Source: Candidatus Faecalibacterium faecipullorum (GTDB lineage Bacteria > Bacillota > Clostridia > Oscillospirales > Ruminococcaceae). Taken from it: a DNA stretch of 11,615 bases. Below, piece after piece: positions 1 to 5,720 of this stretch. The stretch's first letter is position 1; every line of letters starts with the position of its first letter. The position numbers and the translations under genes are program-made. The notes under the pieces are model-generated. The model was not told the origin of the DNA. It was given only the letters and a program-made list of their open reading frames with translations, and made no database searches. Location: assembly GCA_019118985.1 (NCBI GenBank), contig DWXX01000154.1, positions 1 to 11,615 of the forward strand. Reading direction: 5' to 3'.

Positions 1-1
1 A

Positions 2-478
2 GTAACGGAAATGGCCAAAGACATTAAGAATAGTCAAAAAGATATGCAAAAGGACTATATCACTATTTTGGGTATTTTTGCCGCTATTATTTTGGCATTC
101 ACTGGTCAATTCGCTTTTTCTAGCTCTATTCTAGAGAATATAGGATCTTCTACAGCATACAGGCTGGTACTTATTGCTCTAATCATTGGATTGGTTTTTT
201 TCAATCTCATTTGGGTCCTGATTGATTTTATTAGAGAAATTTGTGGAAAAGATATTAGTACGCAGCCCAAAAGGAAGTGGAACTGGTTTACAGTTGTCAA
301 TATTATATTGGTACTTGGAATCATCATGACGTGCATTTCTTATAAATTTGACTGGTTTAAAAAAATTGAACCTAATGACGACACTAGTATTACTGCTACT
401 CAGACTGAATCAATAGAAATACAAGATACAGAACACATTTTGCCTTCTTCACCTGACGAATCTGAAATTGATCAATAA
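2..478 (+). CDS. C-terminal part of a multi-pass membrane protein (5' end outside window)
   Basis: The reading frame is open to the left edge, so although an ATG lies at base 11 this is probably the tail of a longer protein. No ribosome site can be seen in the ten bases before that ATG. Counted from the ATG it has 155 residues with three likely membrane helices at about 16-37, 50-74 and 91-111, and a polar acidic tail from about 119 (ends DESEIDQ). The segment QKDYITILGIFAAIILAFTG resembles membrane tails I recall from the C-termini of larger, mostly uncharacterised Firmicutes proteins, some near defence genes; this is memory, not a search. Base composition is strongly AT-rich, unlike every gene downstream, which suggests acquired DNA. 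Function is not assignable from the visible part. Confidence 0.6.
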   Translation, partial: VTEMAKDIKNSQKDMQKDYITILGIFAAIILAFTGQFAFSSSILENIGSSTAYRLVLIALIIGLVFFNLIWVLIDFIREICGKDISTQPKRKWNWFTVVNIILVLGIIMTCISYKFDWFKKIEPNDDTSITATQTESIEIQDTEHILPSSPDESEIDQ

Positions 479-526
479 ATCTTATATTGTATCTCTACAT
501 GAAACGGGCTAAGTTGCAATATAAAG

Positions 527-559
527 CAAGGAGTTGGGGATTTTTTCTCCAACTCCTTG
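527..559. terminator. Hairpin after the AT-rich membrane gene, possible terminator
   Basis: CAAGGAGTTGG at 527-537 pairs perfectly with CCAACTCCTTG at 549-559. The stem extends inward through G538-T548 (wobble), G539-C547 and A540-T546, leaving a five-base T loop. It lies about 50 bases after the stop of the first gene. There is no clean T-run on either side, so it may be a weak or factor-assisted terminator, or only an mRNA 3'-end stabiliser. Confidence 0.4.
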
Positions 560-767
560 TGCTAATTCAATGATTGACTTCTAAATTTAAGATGTTCTAA
601 TTCACAACACCTTTTAAATGTGCAATTAGCGAACTTTCGAGAAGGATCTGTGCATAGGACAGTTGAACTTACAGGAAACCAATTTATCCATTTTGTTCGC
701 TCCTTTGCTGTTTTGAAAAATTGAGGTGATTCCAAGAACAGCAATCAGATTTCTTTTCCTACCGTTG

Positions 768-1033
768 TCCTGCGTCGCCCTGGGCAGCGATACGCAAGGC
801 ACATATAAGGAGCAAAATCTGCTTTTCGTGCATCATGCACGAGGAAAAAATTAGAATCTAATGTGTGGAAAAACCGCAGTATTAAGCCAAAAATCAGGTA
901 GAAAGCGAAGAAATCACCGGATGTTTGGCAGGGGCAGCACCAAGCCCTTGAAGTTCAGCAAGCGCTGATCGCTGCCCCGCGTTTTACCCATCCATCCCGC
1001 CCCGTGGCTTTCTGGCCGCGGGGCCTTTTGTTT
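768..1033 (+). ncRNA. Candidate structured small RNA ending in an intrinsic terminator
   Basis: Several hairpins sit in one strand order and end in a strong terminator, with no protein gene between them. Hairpin 1: TGCGT at 771-775 with ACGCA at 792-796, continued by 776-778/787-789. Hairpin 2: TCGTGCA at 826-832 with TGCACGA at 836-842. Hairpin 3: GGGGCAGC at 931-938 with GCTGCCCC at 971-978, enclosing TCAGC/GCTGA at 955-959/964-968. The plus-strand terminator follows at 999-1033. It did not match the conserved cores I know for RNase P, tmRNA, SRP RNA or a T-box. I see no convincing promoter, so the 5' end is a guess. Alternatives are the untranslated remains of a degraded gene or the end of a mobile element. 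Confidence 0.3.
999..1033 (+). terminator. Rho-independent terminator
   Basis: GCCCCGTGGC at 999-1008 pairs with GCCGCGGGGC at 1015-1024 (one G-T wobble) around a six-base loop, followed by CTTTTGTTT. The T-rich tract is on the plus strand only, so it ends a rightward transcript. No rightward protein gene is visible directly upstream, which is part of the case for an RNA gene. Confidence 0.7.
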
Positions 1034-1036
1034 GTC

Positions 1037-1077
1037 CGGGCGCGGGGTGCAAAAAGGCCCCGCGCCCGCCCTTTTTT
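1037..1077 (+). terminator. Second tandem Rho-independent terminator
   Basis: CGGGCGCGGGG at 1037-1047 pairs perfectly with CCCCGCGCCCG at 1058-1068 around a ten-base loop, and T6 follows at 1072-1077. It lies only about four bases after the previous terminator tract and points the same way, giving a double stop. It may also shield the leftward small membrane gene from read-through. Confidence 0.65.
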
Positions 1078-1106
1078 GGAGAAAAGGGCAGACCGGGGCC
1101 TTGGGG

Positions 1107-1376
1107 TCAGGCCGCCCGCAGGGGGCCGCGGGCGGGGTCGGAGGCGGGGCGTGCGGCGGCGCGGCGCCGGGCAGACTGTGCCCGGGCGCGGCGGGCTACT
1201 GCGCGGGCTTCGGCGCGCAGGGCAAAGGCCCAGCACAGCCGGATGCCCTGTGTGCCGGCCAGCAGGCAGACGGCGGCGGAGGGCAGACTGATGGTGCCCT
1301 CGGCAAAAGCGCCCAGGACCAGCAGCAGCCCCAGCGCCAGGACGGGAATCCAAAACTTCCAGAACAGGCTCTTCAT
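1107..1376 (-). CDS. Small two-helix membrane protein, function unknown
   Basis: An 89-residue product starting MKSLFWKFWIPV. The start at 1376 is preferred over the in-frame ATG at 1394 because an AGGAGG ribosome site (encoded by the upstream ATG-AGG-AGG codons) lies nine bases before it, and a near-consensus promoter lies about 60 bases upstream. Two hydrophobic helices are likely at about residues 7-28 and 32-52; the rest is a strongly basic Arg/Ala-rich tail (net positive, so probably cytoplasmic). I recognise no family. It is divergent from the XRE/S24 repressor gene and shares its control region, so co-regulation is plausible. The Arg/Ala-rich tail could be inflated by the extreme GC content, and the true protein may be hard to confirm without homologues. 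Confidence 0.6.
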   Translation of the reverse strand: MKSLFWKFWIPVLALGLLLVLGAFAEGTISLPSAAVCLLAGTQGIRLCWAFALRAEARAVARRARAQSARRRAAARPASDPARGPLRAA

Positions 1377-1402
1377 AAACAGGACCCTCCTCATGACGGT
1401 TC

Positions 1403-1535
1403 ACAACCGGAAAGACAACCGCAAGTTGTTTTGTTGCCCTTATCATAAACCAAAAAAGAACCGTTGTCAAGAGGAAATACAACTTTTTTTCGCTTTTCTG
1501 AAAATTTGCCCTTTACACAGACGCCTTTTGGTTGT
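1403..1535. promoter_or_regulatory. Cluster of ACAAC/GTTGT half-sites, candidate operators
   Basis: Six copies of a five-base half-site occur in 133 bases: ACAAC at 1403, 1415 and 1479, and GTTGT at 1425, 1463 and 1531. Roughly 0.3 copies would be expected by chance at even base composition. Those at 1415-1429 form an exact dyad with a five-base spacer. The copy at 1463 overlaps the -35 of the leftward promoter, and the copy at 1531 overlaps the -10 of the rightward promoter. Position and symmetry fit autoregulation by the adjacent XRE/S24 repressor. That link is inferred; no classical Firmicutes LexA box (GAAC-N4-GTTC) is present. Confidence 0.45.
1442..1470 (-). promoter_or_regulatory. Promoter of the small membrane protein gene
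   Basis: On the minus strand, TTGACA (bases 1470-1465) is followed after exactly 17 bases by TATGAT (1447-1442). This is a near-perfect housekeeping sigma promoter. The predicted start near 1435 gives a leader of about 60 bases before the ATG at 1376. Confidence 0.75.
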
Positions 1536-1540
1536 ATAAT
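1512..1540 (+). promoter_or_regulatory. Promoter of the repressor/radical SAM operon
   Basis: TTTACA at 1512-1517 (one mismatch to the -35 consensus), a 17-base spacer and a perfect TATAAT at 1535-1540. The start is expected near 1547, leaving a short leader before the ATG at 1572. It is the only strong rightward promoter seen ahead of the three genes that end at 4337. Confidence 0.8.
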
Positions 1541-1571
1541 AAAACCAGCAAATGACAAAGGGGCGTTTGAT

Positions 1572-2204
1572 ATGTCGTTTTCGCAGCTGCTCAAAGAGTG
1601 CCGCAAAAAGCAGGGGATCAGCCAGGCTGAGCTGGCCGCCCGTCTCGGGGTGACCCAGCAGGCGGTGGGCAAGTGGGAGGGCGGGAAGTCCTCCCCCGAC
1701 CCCTCCACCGTGGCGCAGATCGCCGGCATCCTCGGCACCACCGCCGATTATTTGTTGGGGCTCTACCGCCCCGCCGCCGACCTCAGCGAGACCGAGAGCC
1801 GCTTTTTCGGCGGCTATGCCGAGAGCCTCATCCCGGTCATCGGCACCGTCAAGGCGGGCTACGGCGCCCTTGCCTTTGAAGAGGACTACGGCAAGGAGTA
1901 CGCGCGGGTCAAGGACCCGGCCAACTATTTCTACCTGGTGGTCCGCGGGGACAGCATGGAGCCCCGCATCCAGGACGGCGACCTCGCGCTGGTCCACCGC
2001 CAGGACACCCTGGAAAACGGTGACCTCGGGGTCATCATCTACGGCGACGAGGGCGAGGGGACCCTCAAACGCTACATCCAGAGGGGGAACAGCGTCATCC
2101 TGCAGCCGTTCAACCCCAATTACAGCGAGCTGGTCATCAAGGGGGAGGACCTCAACCGGCTCCACATCGCCGGACGGGTGGTCGAGACCAAGACCAAGTG
2201 GTGA
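1572..2204 (+). CDS. cI/LexA-type repressor: XRE HTH plus S24 self-cleaving peptidase
   Basis: A 210-residue DNA-binding repressor. Residues 5-63 form an XRE helix-turn-helix (GISQAELAARLGVTQQAVGKWE). Residues 87-205 are an S24 domain: Ala95-Gly96 in GTVKAGYG is the expected autocleavage bond, Ser128 in RGDSMEP the nucleophile, and Lys166 in GTLKRYI the general base. Family members bind an operator as dimers and inactivate themselves when RecA filaments form on damaged DNA. The HTH is XRE-type, not LexA winged-helix, so it is closer to phage cI/ImmR regulators and I do not call it lexA. The start follows an AAAGGGG site and the promoter at 1512-1540. The radical SAM gene begins 28 bases after its stop, so the repressor probably heads an operon and may control it. 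The link to DNA damage is inferred from domain content. Confidence 0.9.
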   Translation: MSFSQLLKECRKKQGISQAELAARLGVTQQAVGKWEGGKSSPDPSTVAQIAGILGTTADYLLGLYRPAADLSETESRFFGGYAESLIPVIGTVKAGYGALAFEEDYGKEYARVKDPANYFYLVVRGDSMEPRIQDGDLALVHRQDTLENGDLGVIIYGDEGEGTLKRYIQRGNSVILQPFNPNYSELVIKGEDLNRLHIAGRVVETKTKW

Positions 2205-2232
2205 ACCGCCCGGCTTAGGGAGGTGCGCCTTT

Positions 2233-3591
2233 GTGGAACAGTTGGTGATGGAAAAGCTGGTCATCCTGGCCGACAGCGCCAAGTATGACGTGGCCTGCAC
2301 CTCCAGCGGGTCGAACCGCGACCCGCTGGCAGGGGGGCTGGGCAGCTGCCTTGCCCCCGGCTGCTGCCATACCTTCACCGCCGACGGGCGCTGCGTCAGC
2401 CTGCTCAAGGTTTTGATGAGCAACTGCTGCGCCTTTGACTGCGCCTACTGCGTCAACCGCCGCAGCAACGACCTGCCCCGTGCTACCTTTACCCCGCGGG
2501 AGCTCGCCGACCTGACCATCGAGTTTTACCGCCGCAACTACATCGAAGGGCTGTTCCTCTCGAGCGCGGTGGTGGGCAGCGCCGACTACACCACCGAACG
2601 GATGCTCGCGGTGCTGCGGCTGCTGCGGGAGGAGTATCGCTTCAACGGCTACATCCACGCCAAAGCCATCCCCGGCGCAAGCCCTGCGCTGATCGAGCAG
2701 CTCGGCTGTTTTGCCGACCGCCTCAGCGTCAACATTGAACTGCCCAGCGAGGGCAGCCTCCGCCTGCTGGCCCCCGACAAGGGCCGGTCCAGTATTCTGC
2801 GCCCCATGGGGCAGATCGCCGCGGCGGCTGCCGCCAATCGGCATGACCTGACCGTCTACCGCCATGCCCCCGTCTTCGCCCCGGCGGGGCAGAGCACCCA
2901 GATGATCGTCGGCGCCACCCCGGAGAGCGATTACCAGATCCTGCGCCTGACCGAGGGGCTGTACCGGAAATACAGCCTCAAACGGGTCTTTTTTTCGGCC
3001 TATATTCCGGTCGCGGAGGACAGGCGTCTGCCCGCGCTGGACACAAAGCCCCCGCTTTTGCGGGAGCACCGGCTCTATCAGGCCGACTGGCTGCTGCGGT
3101 TTTACCACTTCCGCGCCGACGAGATTTTGGACGAAGGCAGCCCCGCCCTCAGCCCTTATCTCGACCCGAAATGCGGGTGGGCGGTGCGGCATCTCGAACG
3201 CTTCCCGGTGGATGTCAACCGCGCCCCCTATGAAGAACTGCTGCGGGTGCCGGGCATCGGGGTCAAGAGCGCGCAGCGCATCCGCGCCGCCCGGCGTCAG
3301 GGCGCCCTCGGTCTGGACGAGCTCAAGCGGATGGGGGTGGTCCTCAAGCGGGCGCAGTATTTTATCGTATGCAGGGGCTTTGCCGGGGCAAGCGGCGGCC
3401 GTGGCAGCGCCCGGCGTCAGCAGATCGCCCGGGCTCTCATCGACCCGGGGGCGTTCGGCGGCGGCTGCGAGCAGCTCAGCCTGTTCAGCGCGCCGGCGGT
3501 GCAGCAGCTGGCTGCCGGGGGCACGCCGCTCCGTCTGGCGGGCCGCATGGTACAGGAGGAGGCGGTCCGATGTCTGGCGCAGGCCCTGTGA
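2233..3591 (+). CDS. Radical SAM putative DNA modification/repair protein (TIGR03916-like)
   Basis: A 452-residue protein. The GTG at 2233 is chosen because AGGGAGG (2217-2223) lies nine bases upstream; the ATG at 2248 has no such site. The radical SAM cluster motif CxxxCxxC is Cys66, Cys70, Cys73 (CAFDCAYC), followed by VNRRSND and NYIEGLFLSS, typical of the TIGR03916 family. Further N-terminal cysteines (Cys22, Cys39, Cys44, Cys45, Cys54) could bind metal. A helix-hairpin-helix DNA-binding segment lies at about 326-360 with VPGIGVKSA (PGIG at 340-343). QLSLF at 414-418 matches the bacterial sliding-clamp binding consensus. The last 22 bases overlap the next gene. The family is conserved beside DUF4130/UDG-type proteins, but its substrate and reaction are not established as far as I know. 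Family assignment is confident; DNA repair is inference. Confidence 0.9.
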   Translation: MEQLVMEKLVILADSAKYDVACTSSGSNRDPLAGGLGSCLAPGCCHTFTADGRCVSLLKVLMSNCCAFDCAYCVNRRSNDLPRATFTPRELADLTIEFYRRNYIEGLFLSSAVVGSADYTTERMLAVLRLLREEYRFNGYIHAKAIPGASPALIEQLGCFADRLSVNIELPSEGSLRLLAPDKGRSSILRPMGQIAAAAAANRHDLTVYRHAPVFAPAGQSTQMIVGATPESDYQILRLTEGLYRKYSLKRVFFSAYIPVAEDRRLPALDTKPPLLREHRLYQADWLLRFYHFRADEILDEGSPALSPYLDPKCGWAVRHLERFPVDVNRAPYEELLRVPGIGVKSAQRIRAARRQGALGLDELKRMGVVLKRAQYFIVCRGFAGASGGRGSARRQQIARALIDPGAFGGGCEQLSLFSAPAVQQLAAGGTPLRLAGRMVQEEAVRCLAQAL

Positions 3592-4337
3592 GGCCGGTCG
3601 ACCTCATTTATTGCTACGACGGCAGCCTGGATGGCTTCCTCAGCTGCGTGTTTGAGAGCTTTGCGCGGCGGGAGATGCCCTTTGCGGTCTGGCCGCCCGA
3701 GGGCGAGCAGCCCTCGTTCTGCCCGGCGCGTCAGGTGCCGACCGACCCTGCGCGGGCGGCGCGGGTGCGGCGCGGGGTACAACGTCTGGGCGGTGCCGCC
3801 GCCGAGACGGTGGCGATGGGCTTCCTCTCGGGGCAGCCCGACAAGGAGCTGACATTGCTGCGCTACCTCCACTACGCTTTCAGCGAGGCGGGGGCGGCGG
3901 GGCGTCTGGGGCAGCCGGAGGTGGCGGCCGCCTGCGCCCTGGCCCGCAATGTGGGCTGGGAGCTGGATAAAATGCGCGGCTTCGTCCGTTTTGAAGAACA
4001 CGACGGGATGCTGGGCGCGGTCATCCACCCCAAAAACCATCTGCTGCCCCTACTGCGGCGGCATTTCTGCGAGCGGCTTGCCGGCGAGAACTTTCTGATC
4101 TACGACGCATCCCACGGCGAGGCGCTGCTGTATCAGGGCGGGCAGGTGCAGCTGATGCGGCTGTCCGTGCCCCTCAGCCTGCCCGACCCCGACGGGAAGG
4201 AGTCCTATTATCAGGAACTGTGGAAGCAGTTTTACCGCACCCTGACCATCGCCGGGCGGGAGAACCCCCGCTGCCGCCGGACCCACTGCCCCAAGCGGTT
4301 TTGGGCCGACATGACCGAGCTGCGGGCGGAACGATAA
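3570..4337 (+). CDS. DUF4130/TIGR03915-like DNA metabolism protein
   Basis: A 255-residue protein of the family always described as a probable DNA metabolism partner of the TIGR03916 radical SAM protein. Hallmarks visible are YDGSLDGFL at residues 16-24, MRGFVRF at 135-141, IHPKNHLLPLL shortly after, and the C-terminal block IAGRENPRCRRTHCPKRFW from 227. The ATG at 3570 has AGGAGG seven to eight bases upstream and lies inside the end of the radical SAM gene, giving a 22-base overlap and probable translational coupling. In many relatives this domain is fused to a uracil-DNA-glycosylase-like domain (TIGR03914). Here the protein is too short to hold one, and no such gene is in the window. The reaction is unknown. 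No terminator follows; the next gene has its own promoter. Confidence 0.88.
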   Translation: MSGAGPVRPVDLIYCYDGSLDGFLSCVFESFARREMPFAVWPPEGEQPSFCPARQVPTDPARAARVRRGVQRLGGAAAETVAMGFLSGQPDKELTLLRYLHYAFSEAGAAGRLGQPEVAAACALARNVGWELDKMRGFVRFEEHDGMLGAVIHPKNHLLPLLRRHFCERLAGENFLIYDASHGEALLYQGGQVQLMRLSVPLSLPDPDGKESYYQELWKQFYRTLTIAGRENPRCRRTHCPKRFWADMTELRAER

Positions 4338-4338
4338 A

Positions 4339-4367
4339 TTGCCAACCCCGCCCGGCTGTGTTATACT
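4339..4367 (+). promoter_or_regulatory. Extended -10 promoter of the flavoprotein gene
   Basis: TTGCCA at 4339-4344, a 17-base spacer and TATACT at 4362-4367, with TG one base before the -10 (TGTTATACT). It starts one base after the stop of the DUF4130 gene, so the flavoprotein can be expressed separately from the repressor operon. Confidence 0.75.
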
Positions 4368-4396
4368 GGACAAAACGATCGCGGGAGGGCGGGCAG

Positions 4397-5644
4397 ATGA
4401 GAGAGATCCTGATTTTGGGCGGGGGCGCCTCCGGGCTGGCGGCCGCCATCGGCGCGGCGCAGACGGGGGGCGGCGGGGTGCGCGTCACCCTGGTGGAGCA
4501 GAACCCTGCCCCCGGCAAAAAGCTGCTGGCCACCGGCAATGGCCGCTGCAACTACGATAACCTTGCAAGCGGGGAGGCGGAGCGGTATTTCACCGCCTCC
4601 CCTGCGGCGCTACGCGCGCTGCTGGAGAGCATCGGCCGGCAGGACCTGCCGGGCTGGTGGCATGGTCTGGGCCTGGTGGGGCGCGCCGACGAGGCGGGGC
4701 GGCTCTACCCGTATTCCAATCAGGCGGCCGACCTGACCGGGCTTTTGCTGCGCTGGCTGGACGCTTTGGGGGTGGCCCGGCGCACCGGCTGCCGGGTGAC
4801 CGAACTGGGGCAGAAGGGCCGCCGCTACGCCGTCCGGGTCGAAGCGGAAGGGAAGCAGCAGCTGCTCGCCGCCGACCGGGTGATCTGCGCGCTGGGCGGC
4901 AGCGCCGGGCCGCAGTTCGGCACCGGGGGCTTCGGGCCCGCGCTGGCCGGACGGTGCGGCGGCCGGGTGCAGCCTCTTTACCCCTGCCTGACCCCCCTGC
5001 GCTGCGGCGCACAGGCCTTGATGCAGCGGCTGACCGGGCTGCGCGCCCGGGGCGCCGTCACCCTGCTGGACGGGGACGCCCCCCTCGCCCGGGAGGAAGG
5101 GGAGATCCAATTCACACAGTACGGCCTGTCCGGCATCTGCGTCATGCAGCTGTCGGGGCGGCTGGCGCCGGGGCGCGGGCCTGCGCGGCCCGCGCTGGCG
5201 GTGGACCTCTTCCCCGGCGCGGCGGAAGATGAGCTGGCCGGGCAGTTTGCCGCCCGGGCGGGCGGTTTGCCGGGGCCCGACGCCTTCTGGCAGGGCCTGC
5301 TGGACCGCCGCCTGGGGGAGGCCCTCTGGGCTGCCGCCGGGCTGGCCGGGCGTGCCCCCGCCGATGTGGATGCAGCGGGCTGGCGGGCGCTGGCGGGCGT
5401 CTGCAAGGGGTGGCGGTTCGACGCGCCCGCCCTCTGCGGCTGGAAGCAGGCGCAGACCACCGGCGGCGGCCTCGCTTTGGAGGAGGTGGGCCCCGACTTT
5501 CAGTTCAAGGGCTGCCCCGGCCTCTATTTTGTGGGGGAGACGCTGGACTGCGCCGGCAGCTGCGGGGGCTTCAACCTGCACTGGGCCTTTGGCTCGGGGC
5601 TGACGGCGGGCCGGTCGGCGGCGGGTCCCGGGCGCGCCAGATAA
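4397..5644 (+). CDS. FAD-dependent oxidoreductase, YhiN/HI0933 family
   Basis: A 415-residue flavoprotein. The N-terminal Rossmann dinucleotide motif GGGASG (Gly8-x-Gly10-x-x-Gly13) binds FAD. TGNGRCNYDN at about 46-55 is the family signature, and the C-terminal GLYFVGETLD...GSCGGFNLHWAFGSG from about residue 375 is the second FAD-contacting block. Length matches the family (about 400-420). The ATG at 4397 follows GGGAGG by eight bases. Members are annotated as NAD(P)/FAD-dependent or aminoacetone-oxidase-family proteins, but the physiological substrate is not known. The gene is convergent with tatC and ends in a shared terminator whose A-run overlaps its stop codon. No link to the upstream DNA repair genes is shown beyond position and orientation. 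Confidence 0.9.
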   Translation: MREILILGGGASGLAAAIGAAQTGGGGVRVTLVEQNPAPGKKLLATGNGRCNYDNLASGEAERYFTASPAALRALLESIGRQDLPGWWHGLGLVGRADEAGRLYPYSNQAADLTGLLLRWLDALGVARRTGCRVTELGQKGRRYAVRVEAEGKQQLLAADRVICALGGSAGPQFGTGGFGPALAGRCGGRVQPLYPCLTPLRCGAQALMQRLTGLRARGAVTLLDGDAPLAREEGEIQFTQYGLSGICVMQLSGRLAPGRGPARPALAVDLFPGAAEDELAGQFAARAGGLPGPDAFWQGLLDRRLGEALWAAAGLAGRAPADVDAAGWRALAGVCKGWRFDAPALCGWKQAQTTGGGLALEEVGPDFQFKGCPGLYFVGETLDCAGSCGGFNLHWAFGSGLTAGRSAAGPGRAR

Positions 5645-5709
5645 AAAGCAAGAACCCCGGCAGACAGGCGGACGCATCCGCCCGGTCAGCCGGGGTTTTG
5701 TATGTTTTT
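5643..5709. terminator. Bidirectional terminator between flavoprotein and tatC
   Basis: AACCCCGGC at 5653-5661 pairs with GCCGGGGTT at 5689-5697. Inside is a second stem, GGCGGA/TCCGCC at 5667-5672 and 5677-5682 with a CGCA loop. T-rich sequence follows on the plus strand (5696-5709), and an A5 run at 5643-5647 gives the T-run for the minus strand. It therefore serves both convergent transcripts. Confidence 0.82.
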
Positions 5710-5720
5710 GGGGCAGACGC

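Larger units (their letters stand above)
479..1106. other. Gene-poor stretch spanning the AT-rich/GC-rich junction
   Basis: No convincing protein gene is present in these 628 bases. The first part (to about 930) is AT-rich like the membrane gene to its left; from about 930 the sequence becomes very GC-rich like the rest of the window. It holds the hairpin at 527-559, further hairpins at 771-796, 826-842, 931-978 and 955-968, and two consecutive plus-strand terminators at 999-1033 and 1037-1077. A minus-strand frame at 744-562 (60 codons, TTG start) was not accepted. No transposase, tRNA or clear flanking direct repeat is visible, so the cause of the composition break is not shown directly. 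Confidence 0.6.

Noticed and set aside
562..744. 60-codon minus-strand frame with several cysteines
   Set aside because: It begins with TTG, has no well-placed ribosome site or promoter, lies in AT-rich gene-poor DNA and shows no recognisable motif. A frame this short is expected by chance.
768..1033. Match to RNase P, tmRNA, SRP RNA or T-box
   Set aside because: None of the conserved core sequences of these RNAs is visible, so only an unassigned structured RNA is proposed.
1004..1448. Overlapping plus-strand frames rich in Arg, Gly and Ala
   Set aside because: They are shadows opposite the small membrane protein gene and run through two terminators; composition reflects GC content only.
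1458..1469. Possible LexA box GAAC-N4-GTTC
   Set aside because: Only the first half fits (GAAC then GTCA), so a classical Firmicutes SOS box is not supported.
1816..2232. Longer radical SAM frame starting inside the repressor gene
   Set aside because: The upstream part is an out-of-frame translation of the repressor gene, rich in Ser/Thr/Arg, and a good ribosome site precedes the GTG at 2233.
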